Shown one piece after another: positions 41,503 to 49,499 of a stretch of 49,499 nt of DNA (positions are counted from its first letter, which is position 1; each line of letters opens with the position of its first letter). Position numbers and translations under genes: made by a program. The notes under the pieces are model-generated. The model worked only from the letters and a program-made list of their open reading frames with translations, searched no databases and had not been told where the DNA came from. The DNA comes from an uncultured Bacteroidota bacterium. GTDB lineage: Bacteria; Bacteroidota; Bacteroidia; Flavobacteriales; Flavobacteriaceae. Where the stretch lies: positions 1 through 49,499 of the forward strand of contig CAIMMM010000052.1 of assembly GCA_903842575.1 (NCBI GenBank). The letters run 5' to 3'.

Positions 41503-43125
41503 TTATTTTTTAATTATTTTTATTTTCTTTTCTATTCTTGAATTCATTTTTAAGGATAAAAAATAGGTTCCTGAATTCCATTTTTCAGAATTTATTATAA
41601 TTTCTTCAACATTCAAATCAAGGATTTTATATATTTCTTGGCCTAAAACATTATAAATATATAATGATGTCATTTTTGTATCCGATGTTAGTTTTAGTTC
41701 ATTTTGTATTGGATTAATGAAAGTTACTTTTTCGTTGTAATAATTCATATCGTTAACACTTAATAATGCGGTATTAAAAATATTTTGCGCATAAATTTTT
41801 GAATTAGAAGAAACTTTTTGTTCAACAAAAACAGTAACAACGTTTCCATTTACTGGTTTTGTAAACTGTATTCTGCTTTTGTTAGCAGTAAAGGTTGCTA
41901 ATGGTTTAGTTTCTTCAGCCCAAACAAAATTACCATTGTTATCTAATAAGCAAGCATTTAATGTAGTTGGAGAAACACCATTATCCAAGCCGCTTTTTAT
42001 TAAAAAAAGAGGTTGGTCATTTATCAATTTTAAATCGGCAGCATGTACCTTATAAGATCCAATTGGATAAATCATTTTTGCATTTTCACTAAACTGTCTT
42101 GCTCCAGTAGTTTTATCGAATTTTTGAATGTATTCGCCAAATTGACTTTGTGAAGTGTTGGTATAGCTACAAATTGCCCAAACATATTGTGATCCCGGAG
42201 AAAATGCAATTCTTGTATCCATTTCATAATCGGTTTGATTTACATCAAAATCTTTTCCGTTAATTCCCCATGGAAGAGTTCCGTCGGAATCAATACGTTG
42301 CAAATAAGAATCAAACCGATTGGAGCCACTGGCTTTATATCCATAATAGATAAGATCACCATCTTGAGCACCACTGTATATAGAATTGTAAGTAGTAGAC
42401 TTGTTAGAAAGTTGCGTTGGAGTAGCCCATTGCGGCATTCCACTACTGTTGTATTTTTGGGCATAAAGTGTTGAATTTATTCCAGAACTGACAACGTGAA
42501 AAACCAAAACAAAATTACCCCCTGATAATTCAAATAAATCTCCGGGTCCTTTAGTTCCGCTTGAACCCGTAGAAACTTGTTGATTTGTCCCCCAAACAGG
42601 AATCCCACTGCTATCGTATTTTTGTATTAGTGTTTGTCCATTGGCAAGCCATGTAATAACTGCACCTCCTGTTGATAAAGGTAATATTGTTACTAAAAAA
42701 CCACTTCCAAGACTAACTCCGTTAGAATTCCATAAATGGTTTCCATTGATGTCCATTTTAAAAGCATGTCCGCTATTGTCTGAAGTTCCCGTTACGCCAA
42801 CATAAAGGTTGTTATTTTCATCGATTGTAATTTTAGAAATAGATGTTGAAGTACTCATTGGCAGTGTATCACTAATAAGTATTCCGTCATCACCAAGCGT
42901 TTTATTTCCAAAAGCATCAAGAACTTGTAAACGCAACTCATAATTAATCGGTGCAGAGACAACTTTCCAAAACACGACATAGGTCTCTCCTGTAGAAGTT
43001 CCAATTGCTTTTATATCATCTGAATTAGAAGTTACAACTTCAGTATTTTGTGCTGTATCCGTTACCCATTGTGCGTTCAAATTTAAAGACACAAAAATCA
43101 AAAATATAAGAGAAGTTTTTTTCAT
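41503..43125 (-). CDS. T9SS-secreted beta-propeller-like protein
   Basis: This 540-residue exported protein has a signal peptide (ends LNLNAQ). The body (about 20-450) carries irregular beta-propeller-like repeats built around 'QKYDSSG.P.WG', 'QKYNSSGMPQWA', 'QRIDSDGTLPWG' and 'LDNNGNFVWAEE' units. The C-terminal 75 residues (VTFINPIQNE onward, IYNVLGQEIYK, GTYFLSLK) are a T9SS sorting domain. No enzyme motif was seen. It is probably a surface or secreted binding protein. It converges with glsA with an 8-base gap. Confidence 0.8.
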   Translation of the reverse strand: MKKTSLIFLIFVSLNLNAQWVTDTAQNTEVVTSNSDDIKAIGTSTGETYVVFWKVVSAPINYELRLQVLDAFGNKTLGDDGILISDTLPMSTSTSISKITIDENNNLYVGVTGTSDNSGHAFKMDINGNHLWNSNGVSLGSGFLVTILPLSTGGAVITWLANGQTLIQKYDSSGIPVWGTNQQVSTGSSGTKGPGDLFELSGGNFVLVFHVVSSGINSTLYAQKYNSSGMPQWATPTQLSNKSTTYNSIYSGAQDGDLIYYGYKASGSNRFDSYLQRIDSDGTLPWGINGKDFDVNQTDYEMDTRIAFSPGSQYVWAICSYTNTSQSQFGEYIQKFDKTTGARQFSENAKMIYPIGSYKVHAADLKLINDQPLFLIKSGLDNGVSPTTLNACLLDNNGNFVWAEETKPLATFTANKSRIQFTKPVNGNVVTVFVEQKVSSNSKIYAQNIFNTALLSVNDMNYYNEKVTFINPIQNELKLTSDTKMTSLYIYNVLGQEIYKILDLNVEEIIINSEKWNSGTYFLSLKMNSRIEKKIKIIKK

Positions 43126-43175
43126 AATTTATTTAATTTTAATTCTTTGCAGTTGATTACTTCCTAAAATTTCAT

Positions 43176-43209
43176 TATGTGGTAACTTAAATTTTTAAGT
43201 TACCACATA
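43176..43209 (-). terminator. Perfect 15-bp hairpin after cphA
   Basis: TATGTGGTAACTTAA (43176-43190) and its exact inverse (43195-43209) flank a 4-base loop, just beyond the cphA stop. No long T-run follows on the minus strand, so termination is probable but not certain. Confidence 0.7.
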
Positions 43210-43231
43210 AAATAGTTATTAATAATTAGCC

Positions 43232-45850
43232 TTAACTAGCTTCGCTTTCCTTGTCCAAATATTCTTGTACAATTTCAATAGCATTGGTAACAACATCACT
43301 TAAAGCAGTAATAAAACTTCCCTCTTCTGCGGTATCGATGGCATGTTTAATGGCTTCTACTTCTTTAGGAATGATTTCATGCGTCACCGTTCTTCCAGAT
43401 TCGGCAATGCCTTCCATGATTAAAGCAATGATTTCTTCTTCGGTTCTACCTCGTAAATATTTCTCTTGACGAATAATAATGTGGTCAAACATTCTGGCTG
43501 CAATGGAAGCACATTCTTTAATGTCTTCATCTCTTCGGTCACCAACACCGGCAATAATTCCAATTTTTTTAGTGGCTTCAACGCTTTGTAGATATTCTTC
43601 AATACCTCTATAACCCGATGGATTGTGAGCAAAATCAATCAATACTTTGAATTTTTTAAACTCAAAAATGTTCATTCTTCCAGGAGTTTGTGCCGCACTT
43701 GGAATAAACGTTTGCAATGATAAGCTAATATCTTCCGTCTTGAATCCTTGTAAATAACTTGCTAAAGTGGCTGCCAGCACATTGGCAATCATAAATTTCG
43801 CTTTTCCGCCCATAGTCAATGGAACATGGGTTGCTCGTTCTACCCGAATTTTCCATTCGCCTTTTTTGATGGTGATATAACCGTTTTCATATACGGCAAC
43901 AATTTTCCCAAGCTTGGCATATTCTTTTATGGTTGGATTGTTTTCATCCATACTGAAATAGGCAATATTGCAATTTAATTCGTTGGCAATTTTCAAACAC
44001 AGAGCGTCATCGGCATTCAAAATGGCCCAGCCATCTTTTCGTACACTTTTAACTACCGTAGCTTTTACACGCGCTAAATCTTCCAATGTATTAATATCAC
44101 TTAACCCCAAATGGTCTTCCTGAATATTGGTGATAATTCCAATATCACAACGGCTAAAACCTAGACCTGAACGAAGAATTCCACCACGAGCCGTCTCAAG
44201 AATTGCAAATTCCACTGTAGGATCTTTAAGAATGTATTCTGCTGAGATAGGTCCGGTGGTATCACCTTTTTCCATCATGTGGTTTTGCACATAAATTCCG
44301 TCTGAAGTTGTGAAACCTACTTTGTATCCGTTGTTTTTTACTATGTGAGCCAAAAGTCGCGTAGTGGTGGTTTTTCCATTGGTTCCAGTAACCGCAATAA
44401 TCGGAATTCTACTTGGTTTTCCCGGAGGATAAAGCATGTCAATCACTGGTGCAGCAACGTTTCTAGGCAATCCTTCTGAGGGTGCTAAGTGCATACGAAA
44501 ACCTGGAGCAGCATTTACTTCTAAGATACAACCGCCGTTTTCTTTTAGAGGTTGCGTTAAGTTTTCTGCCATAATATCTACGCCACAAATATCTAAACCA
44601 ATCACACGAGAAATTCTTTCACAAAGGAAAATATTTTCGGGATGCATCATATCGGTAACATCAATGGAGGTTCCGCCTGTACTTAAATTGGCCGTTGATT
44701 TTAGGTAAACAATTTCGTCCTTTCTTGGAACAGTTTCCAAAGTGTAATTTAATTTTTCTAATAAATCGGTGGTGTCTCTATCCACGTCTATTTGGGTAAG
44801 TACATTTTCATGACCATATCCCCGTTTTGGATCCAAATTGGTTTGGTCTATTAGTTGTTGGATGCTTTGTTTTCCATCTCCTTTTACATGGGCAGGTTCT
44901 CTTTTTGCAGCGGCAACTAATTTGTTGTCTATAACCAAAACTCTAAAATCATACCCCGTTATGAATTTTTCAACGATCACTCTATTGCTATATTTTTTAG
45001 CATACGACAAACCTTCAACTGCATCTTCCCATTTTTTTACATTTATAGAAGCTCCTTTCCCATGATTTCCATCTAAAGGTTTGATAACAATTGGGTAACC
45101 AATTTTTTTAATGGTTTCTTCTAAATCTTCTTCGTCCACGCATATTCCACCATTGGCTACAGGTATAGAAGCTAAGTCGAGCATTTTTTTGGTTTGCTCT
45201 TTATTGCAGGCAATATCAACGGCAATGCTACTCGTTTTACAAGTGATGGTTGCTTGAAAACGCATTTGGTTAACACCATAACCCAACTGCACGAGTGAAT
45301 TGGTGCCCAAACGAATCCAAGGAATATCTCTGGCCACGGCTTCTTCCACAATACTTCCAGTTGAAGGTCCAAGACGCACTCTTTCTCTAATTTCTCTCAT
45401 TTTTTGAATATCACCTTCAAGATCATAATCCGTTCCGGCAATTAATGCTTCGGCAATGGCTACGGCACTTTCGGCAGCAAACATTCCCACGTTCTCTTCG
45501 GTATAGCTAAAAACCACATTGTATATTCCCGGTGTTTTGGTTTCACGCGTTCTTCCGAAACCCGTTTCCATTCCTGCCAATGTTTGAATTTCGAGTGCGA
45601 TGTGTTCAATAACATGACCCATCCAAGTACCGCGCTCTATGCGGGAAAAAAATCCGCCACGTGATCCTTCCGAGCAGCGATGTTCAATCATGGTGGGAAA
45701 CATGGCTTCAATACGTTCACGAAAACCTTCAATTTTATTGGTTGGTGATTGTTCCATTTCTTCCAAATCCAAACGCATTTGAATTAGTTTTTTACGTTGA
45801 ATACTCCATATGTTTGGACCACGAAGCGCTTGTACTTTTAATATTTTCAT
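43232..45850 (-). CDS. cphA: Cyanophycin synthetase
   Basis: This enzyme polymerises aspartate and arginine into cyanophycin, a nitrogen store, using ATP. The protein has 872 residues, the usual size. The N-terminal domain (about 1-165) is followed by an ATP-grasp domain (about 215-480: IKPLDGNHGKGASINV, EKFITGYDFRVLVID, CILEVNAAPGFRMH) and a Mur-ligase-like domain with P-loop VTGTNGKTTTT (about 487-497), TTSDGIYV and the DFAHNPSGYRG region. All catalytic modules appear intact. It is divergent from cphB, with a palindrome overlapping its -33 element. It occurs in many non-cyanobacterial genomes, so its presence in a flavobacterium is not itself unprecedented. Confidence 0.96.
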   Translation of the reverse strand: MKILKVQALRGPNIWSIQRKKLIQMRLDLEEMEQSPTNKIEGFRERIEAMFPTMIEHRCSEGSRGGFFSRIERGTWMGHVIEHIALEIQTLAGMETGFGRTRETKTPGIYNVVFSYTEENVGMFAAESAVAIAEALIAGTDYDLEGDIQKMREIRERVRLGPSTGSIVEEAVARDIPWIRLGTNSLVQLGYGVNQMRFQATITCKTSSIAVDIACNKEQTKKMLDLASIPVANGGICVDEEDLEETIKKIGYPIVIKPLDGNHGKGASINVKKWEDAVEGLSYAKKYSNRVIVEKFITGYDFRVLVIDNKLVAAAKREPAHVKGDGKQSIQQLIDQTNLDPKRGYGHENVLTQIDVDRDTTDLLEKLNYTLETVPRKDEIVYLKSTANLSTGGTSIDVTDMMHPENIFLCERISRVIGLDICGVDIMAENLTQPLKENGGCILEVNAAPGFRMHLAPSEGLPRNVAAPVIDMLYPPGKPSRIPIIAVTGTNGKTTTTRLLAHIVKNNGYKVGFTTSDGIYVQNHMMEKGDTTGPISAEYILKDPTVEFAILETARGGILRSGLGFSRCDIGIITNIQEDHLGLSDINTLEDLARVKATVVKSVRKDGWAILNADDALCLKIANELNCNIAYFSMDENNPTIKEYAKLGKIVAVYENGYITIKKGEWKIRVERATHVPLTMGGKAKFMIANVLAATLASYLQGFKTEDISLSLQTFIPSAAQTPGRMNIFEFKKFKVLIDFAHNPSGYRGIEEYLQSVEATKKIGIIAGVGDRRDEDIKECASIAARMFDHIIIRQEKYLRGRTEEEIIALIMEGIAESGRTVTHEIIPKEVEAIKHAIDTAEEGSFITALSDVVTNAIEIVQEYLDKESEAS

Positions 45851-45891
45851 GCTTGTTGTTGGTTAAATTTTATAAACGATAATGATTTTGT

Positions 45892-45925
45892 TAAAAATAG
45901 GGAATATTTGTTTTACTAAAACAAA
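45892..45925 (-). promoter_or_regulatory. Candidate cphA promoter (TTTG - 22 - TATTTTTA)
   Basis: On the minus strand, TTTG (45925-45922) and TATTTTTA (45899-45892) match the -33 and -7 elements (last base off consensus) with 22-base spacing. The -33 lies inside the palindrome at 45906-45926. Confidence 0.5.
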
Positions 45926-45926
45926 T
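45906..45926. promoter_or_regulatory. 21-bp perfect palindrome in the cphA-cphB intergenic region
   Basis: ATTTGTTTTA, a central C, and TAAAACAAAT make a perfect inverted repeat in the 218-bp divergent region. It covers the proposed cphA -33 element, an arrangement expected for repression of cphA. The binding protein is unknown and no regulator gene is adjacent. Confidence 0.5.
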
Positions 45927-46033
45927 TTTTTGCTGATTATTAAATTTTATTTGTTGGCGATATTTTAATATGAGAATAGCACTACTATTGTTGAAAAGTA
46001 AGGATAAGTTTTACGGTAAAAAGAAACTTTTGG

Positions 46034-46064
46034 TTTGCTTTATTTAAAGATTTAGCTATTTTTA
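46034..46064 (+). promoter_or_regulatory. Candidate cphB promoter (TTTG - 19 - TATTTTTA)
   Basis: TTTG at 46034-46037 and TATTTTTA at 46057-46064 are spaced 19 bases. The -7 box ends only 4 bases before the cphB ATG, so the mRNA would be leaderless or nearly so. Confidence 0.5.
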
Positions 46065-46068
46065 CAAA

Positions 46069-46941
46069 ATGAACATACAGGGAAAATTAATCATAATAGG
46101 TGGTGCGGTAGACAAAGGAAGTTTTACCGAAACCGATTTAGATAAAAACAAGCCACAGAATTTGAATTTCTTTGAGGAAGGGATTTTGAAGCGTCTAATA
46201 CAAGAATCGAAAAAGCAAGAATTATCTCGAGTGGAGGTGGTGACTACAGCGTCAAAAATTCCTAAAGAAATTGGGGATGAATATGTAAAAGCGTTCAGTT
46301 ATTTGGGGGCTAATAATGTTGATGTTTTGAACATTGAACGTAGAGAACAAGCCATGGATCCAGAAGTTTTGGATCGTTTAAAAGCAGCAGATGTGGTGAT
46401 GTTTACAGGTGGTGATCAATTGCGTTTGACTTCTATTTTAGGCGGAACTCCTTTCGATGAAATTTTATTAAATAAATATAGAACCGAAGATTTTATATAT
46501 GCTGGAACTTCAGCTGGTGCAGCTGCAGCTTCTAATAATATGATTTATCAAGGAAGTAGCTCGGAAGCTTTGCTGAAAGGGGAAGTAAAAATTACTTCTG
46601 GTTTGGGTTTAATTGATGATGTAATTATTGACACCCATTTTGTGCATCGCGGCCGAATTGGACGCCTTTTTCAAGCGGTTGTTGGAAACCCAAAAGTATT
46701 AGGAATTGGACTTGGAGAAGATACAGGACTTTTAATTACGAATGGTAGACAAATGGAAGCTATCGGTTCCGGACTTGTTATATTAGTTGATGGTCGCGAG
46801 ATTAAGGATACCAATTTAACACAAGTGGAGTTAGGTCAGCCTATTTCTATCAATCATTTGGTGACACATGTTTTGAGTAAAAATGACACTTTTGATTTGG
46901 ACACATTTAAGATGACTATTAAATCTTCGCAGTACGTCTAA
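46069..46941 (+). CDS. cphB: Cyanophycinase
   Basis: This serine-type peptidase of family S51 cuts cyanophycin to beta-Asp-Arg dipeptides. It has 290 residues. The nucleophile S148 lies in GTSAGA, and the family motifs FTGGDQLRL (112-120), IIIGGAVDKG and DTHFVHRGRIGRL are present. No signal peptide, so it acts on intracellular granules. It is divergent from cphA and 62 bases upstream of the isoaspartyl peptidase gene. Confidence 0.95.
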   Translation: MNIQGKLIIIGGAVDKGSFTETDLDKNKPQNLNFFEEGILKRLIQESKKQELSRVEVVTTASKIPKEIGDEYVKAFSYLGANNVDVLNIERREQAMDPEVLDRLKAADVVMFTGGDQLRLTSILGGTPFDEILLNKYRTEDFIYAGTSAGAAAASNNMIYQGSSSEALLKGEVKITSGLGLIDDVIIDTHFVHRGRIGRLFQAVVGNPKVLGIGLGEDTGLLITNGRQMEAIGSGLVILVDGREIKDTNLTQVELGQPISINHLVTHVLSKNDTFDLDTFKMTIKSSQYV

Positions 46942-47003
46942 TCAGAGTTGATGGTTGATAGATTTTTCAAACAAACAACAACCCAACAACCAATAACCTT
47001 TAT

Positions 47004-47846
47004 ATGAAAATCATCATCCACGGCGGTTTTTTCTCAGAATCTTCAACCAATCATGAAACGAAAGTAGCCAAGCAAAATGCTTTGTTGCGCATCGTGAAAG
47101 ATTCGTATGGGTATTTGAAAACGCATTCGGCATTGGAGACTGTGGTTTATGCCGTTTCGCTTTTGGAAGATGATGAATTGTTCAATGCGGGTATTGGTTC
47201 ACAAATTCAGAGTGATGGAAAAATTAGAATGAGTGCTTCATTGATGGAGGGCGAAACGCAGAAAATGAGTGGCGTTATTAATATTGAAGAAGTAAAAAAT
47301 CCAGTTCAAGTTGCCCAGATTTTATTGAATTATGAAGATAAAGTTTTGGGTGGAAGTGGTGCCACTAATTTTGCCAGACAACATGGTTTTGAAAAATTTT
47401 CTACGGAAATTCCACAACGAAGAGCCGAATATCAAGCCAAATTAAAATCAACCGGAACAGGTACTGTAGGTTGTGTAGCTTTGGATTCCAATGGAAAAAT
47501 TGCGGTTGCCACATCAACAGGTGGAAAAGGTTTTGAAATGCCGGGAAGAATATCCGATTCGGCAACAGTTGCCGGGAATTATGCCAATGCCTTTTGCGGT
47601 GTGAGTTTAACCGGAGTTGGCGAAGATATTGTGAGCGGAGCAGTAGCTGCCAAAATAGTTACGCGTGTTACCGATGGATTTTCATTAGATAAAGCCTTTG
47701 AAAAAACGTTCAAGGAATTATTGCCTTATGATGGTTTTGCAGGAGCCATTGCCATCGATAGAGACGGAAATATGTTTCATCAGGATTCGCATCCAAGTAT
47801 GGTTTTTGCCAGTTTTGATGGCGAGAAGGAAGAAGTTTTCGGATAG
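47004..47846 (+). CDS. Isoaspartyl peptidase/L-asparaginase (Ntn hydrolase)
   Basis: This Ntn-type hydrolase is made as a precursor that cleaves itself before a threonine. T154 in TGTGTVGCVALD is the new N-terminal nucleophile, giving alpha (about 1-153) and beta (154-280) chains; ATSTGGKGF follows. The family cleaves beta-aspartyl dipeptides, exactly the product of cyanophycinase. It follows cphB by 62 bases, a gap with a C/A-rich repetitive stretch. No signal peptide. Its position strongly suggests that it completes cyanophycin breakdown to Asp and Arg. Asparaginase activity is also possible. Confidence 0.93.
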   Translation: MKIIIHGGFFSESSTNHETKVAKQNALLRIVKDSYGYLKTHSALETVVYAVSLLEDDELFNAGIGSQIQSDGKIRMSASLMEGETQKMSGVINIEEVKNPVQVAQILLNYEDKVLGGSGATNFARQHGFEKFSTEIPQRRAEYQAKLKSTGTGTVGCVALDSNGKIAVATSTGGKGFEMPGRISDSATVAGNYANAFCGVSLTGVGEDIVSGAVAAKIVTRVTDGFSLDKAFEKTFKELLPYDGFAGAIAIDRDGNMFHQDSHPSMVFASFDGEKEEVFG

Positions 47847-47868
47847 ATTCTTAATCCATTACAATATA

Positions 47869-47910
47869 AAACCCGGCAAACTTTAAAAATTTGTCGGGTT
47901 TATTTTTTTA
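47869..47910. terminator. Bidirectional rho-independent terminator
   Basis: AAACCCGGCAAA (47869-47880) and TTTGTCGGGTTT (47890-47901) form a 12-bp stem with one G-T pair and a T-rich right flank. It separates the isoaspartyl peptidase gene from the convergent RCC1-type gene. Confidence 0.85.
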
Positions 47911-47922
47911 GTAATTTTCAGT

Positions 47923-49353
47923 TTACTTTTTAATCACTTTCTTAGTAAAAATACCTTTGTCACTTTTAATGGTTACGAAATACATCCCGCTAGATTTCTT
48001 GCTTAAATCCAAGGTCACAGTTTGTAATCCGTTAACGTTATCCATTTTTTGTTCGTTAATTATTTGCCCTTGAATGTTGGTCAACTGTATCGAAACATCG
48101 CTTGAATTTTCAAGAGTGAAGTTAATGTTGACAATAGCATTTGTAGGATTTGGATAGAGTGTAGCTTTTAGATTATCAGATGCCATTTCTTCAACTTTTA
48201 GCGGAGAACTTGGACAGGCTACAGCTTGCAAAAGGTTATAAGAAAAATTGAAGTTTCCAATTCCTAACTCTCCTTCTAAATTTCTACCTGTTGAAAATAA
48301 AGAGGTTGTATTATCCATAATTAATGAATGTGCGTCTCCAGCAGAAAGAGCAAGATAACCATTGGCAGTTCCCACTTGTGTAAGTACATTCACTGCAGTA
48401 TTGTTTCCTAATCCTAATTGCCCTGTGCTGTTAAAACCTCCTGACCAAAGTGTGCTGTCGTTTTTAAGTGCTAATGAAAAAGTATTTCCAGCAGATACTG
48501 CAATATAAAGAGACACCAATCCACTACTACTAAAGCTAATTGGAATTGGAACATTGGAAGGTAAATTTGTTCCATCACATAATTGTCCGTTAGTGTTATT
48601 GCCAAAAGTATATAATACACCACTCAAATCTAAAGCCATGCTATGATCAAATCCAGCAGAAACCAACGACCAGTTGTTTGAAGTTCCTACTAGAATAGGA
48701 ATCAAACTTGATGTATTGGTTCCATCACCAAATTGTCCAAAGGTATTGTCTCCCCATGCCCACATGAATCCGGCGGCATCAACAGCTAAAGAATGTCGGT
48801 TTCCTGCATCAATTCGAACCCAGTTTGAAGCAGTTCCCACTTGAACAGGTAGTGCTTGATCTATAATGTTGTTGATACCGAGTTGTCCAAAATTATTTAA
48901 ACCCCAAGACCAAAGTGTTCCTGTAGTTTTTGTAGCAATACTGAATCTATTTCCAGCAGAAACGGATAACCAGTCGTTGGCAGTTCCAACTTGAGTAACA
49001 GTCCAAGTTGCTGAATTAAACACATTATTTCCTAATTGCCCAAACTGACCATTCCCCCATGCCCAAAGTGTCCCATTTGTTTTTACAGCTAACGAGTGAA
49101 TGGCGCCTGCAGATACTGTTGCCCAATCATTGGCAGTTCCAATTTGAACAGGTAAATTTTGATCTGGTGTAACCCCATTAAGTCCTAAAAGATTTCCATT
49201 AGCGCCCCAACCCCACATCGTTCCATCTGATTTGATGGCAAGGGAAAAATTTGTTCCAGCAGAAAATTCTCGCCAACAGGTAGATCCTGCTTGTGAATAC
49301 AGATTTGCTGAGAAGCATAAAACAATAACAAGTAATAGTAATAATTTTTTCAT
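47923..49353 (-). CDS. T9SS-secreted RCC1-repeat beta-propeller protein
   Basis: This 476-residue exported protein has a signal peptide (ends NLYSQ). Seven RCC1-type repeats are visible, each with a pattern like VSAGNRFSIATKTTGTLWSWG followed by FGQLG, consistent with one complete seven-bladed propeller (about 25-385). The C-terminus (ATLYPNPTNAIVNINF onward) is a T9SS sorting domain. The repeats are mostly symmetrical, but two (blades five and six) lack the usual W or end in GQLC/GGFN. The function is unknown; surface binding is a reasonable guess. The 146 bases upstream to the window end hold no recognisable gene. Confidence 0.85.
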   Translation of the reverse strand: MKKLLLLLVIVLCFSANLYSQAGSTCWREFSAGTNFSLAIKSDGTMWGWGANGNLLGLNGVTPDQNLPVQIGTANDWATVSAGAIHSLAVKTNGTLWAWGNGQFGQLGNNVFNSATWTVTQVGTANDWLSVSAGNRFSIATKTTGTLWSWGLNNFGQLGINNIIDQALPVQVGTASNWVRIDAGNRHSLAVDAAGFMWAWGDNTFGQFGDGTNTSSLIPILVGTSNNWSLVSAGFDHSMALDLSGVLYTFGNNTNGQLCDGTNLPSNVPIPISFSSSGLVSLYIAVSAGNTFSLALKNDSTLWSGGFNSTGQLGLGNNTAVNVLTQVGTANGYLALSAGDAHSLIMDNTTSLFSTGRNLEGELGIGNFNFSYNLLQAVACPSSPLKVEEMASDNLKATLYPNPTNAIVNINFTLENSSDVSIQLTNIQGQIINEQKMDNVNGLQTVTLDLSKKSSGMYFVTIKSDKGIFTKKVIKK

Positions 49354-49499
49354 GATAGTTAATTTAAAAGGTTAATACTTTTATATATCAATGCTATTAT
49401 AATTTTGTTACCCTTCATTCTGAATTAATTTCATAATCGCATAAAATAATTTTAAGTTGTTGAAATCAAATGCATTATAAAATTAGTTTATTTTTATAT

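Overview
The window looks like a chromosomal segment of a member of the Flavobacteriaceae, most likely Flavobacterium or a close relative. The evidence is the low GC content, repeated matches to the Bacteroidota promoter -7 consensus TAnnTTTG, few Shine-Dalgarno sequences, several exported proteins with type IX secretion (T9SS) C-terminal sorting domains, and a SusC/SusD pair. No rRNA, tRNA, CRISPR array, insertion sequence or prophage was recognised. Almost every stretch over 300 bases carries a gene; the exception is 4180-4621.

Layout. 3-4179: tail of an unknown gene, a secreted M28 peptidase, and uvrA on the minus strand. 4622-20588: a polysaccharide utilisation locus (PUL). It holds a T9SS-exported modular protein, a membrane-anchored sensor/regulator, SusC, SusD, a SusE-like binding lipoprotein, a GH16 lipoprotein, a GH3 lipoprotein and a second GH16. 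The enzyme set (two GH16 plus GH3) points to beta-1,3-glucan (laminarin-type) use. Binding modules shared between the T9SS protein, the SusE-like protein and the first GH16 tie the outer genes to the system. 20765-26168: an ECF sigma factor, a 47-residue ORF, nth, bcp, a conserved protein of unknown function, an MBL-fold hydrolase and two small envelope proteins. 26170-33039 (minus strand): a four-gene operon (BatA-like, dihydroorotase homologue, small membrane protein, esterase), a DEAD-box helicase and an MsrB-MsrA lipoprotein. 33310-39215: tgt, an LptF/LptG permease, an EamA transporter, accA and dnaB. 39309-49353: an exported glutamine-amidotransferase-like protein with a glutaminase, a T9SS protein, a cyanophycin cluster (cphA divergent from cphB and an isoaspartyl peptidase), and a seven-repeat RCC1-type T9SS protein.

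How the genes work together. In the PUL, surface or secreted modules bind glucan, GH16 enzymes cut it, SusC/SusD import oligosaccharides, and GH3 finishes them to glucose; the double-Y regulator probably senses the sugars. In the cyanophycin cluster, CphA makes the Asp-Arg polymer, CphB cuts it to beta-Asp-Arg, and the isoaspartyl peptidase releases the amino acids, giving a complete store-and-retrieve nitrogen cycle. A 21-bp palindrome overlaps the proposed cphA promoter.

The most unusual sequence-level pattern is that four housekeeping-type proteins lack classical metal ligands: UvrA (first zinc CxxC), Nth (all Fe-S cysteines), Tgt (three zinc cysteines) and the dihydroorotase homologue (HxH). 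These may be lineage traits rather than novelties, but they are visible here and testable.
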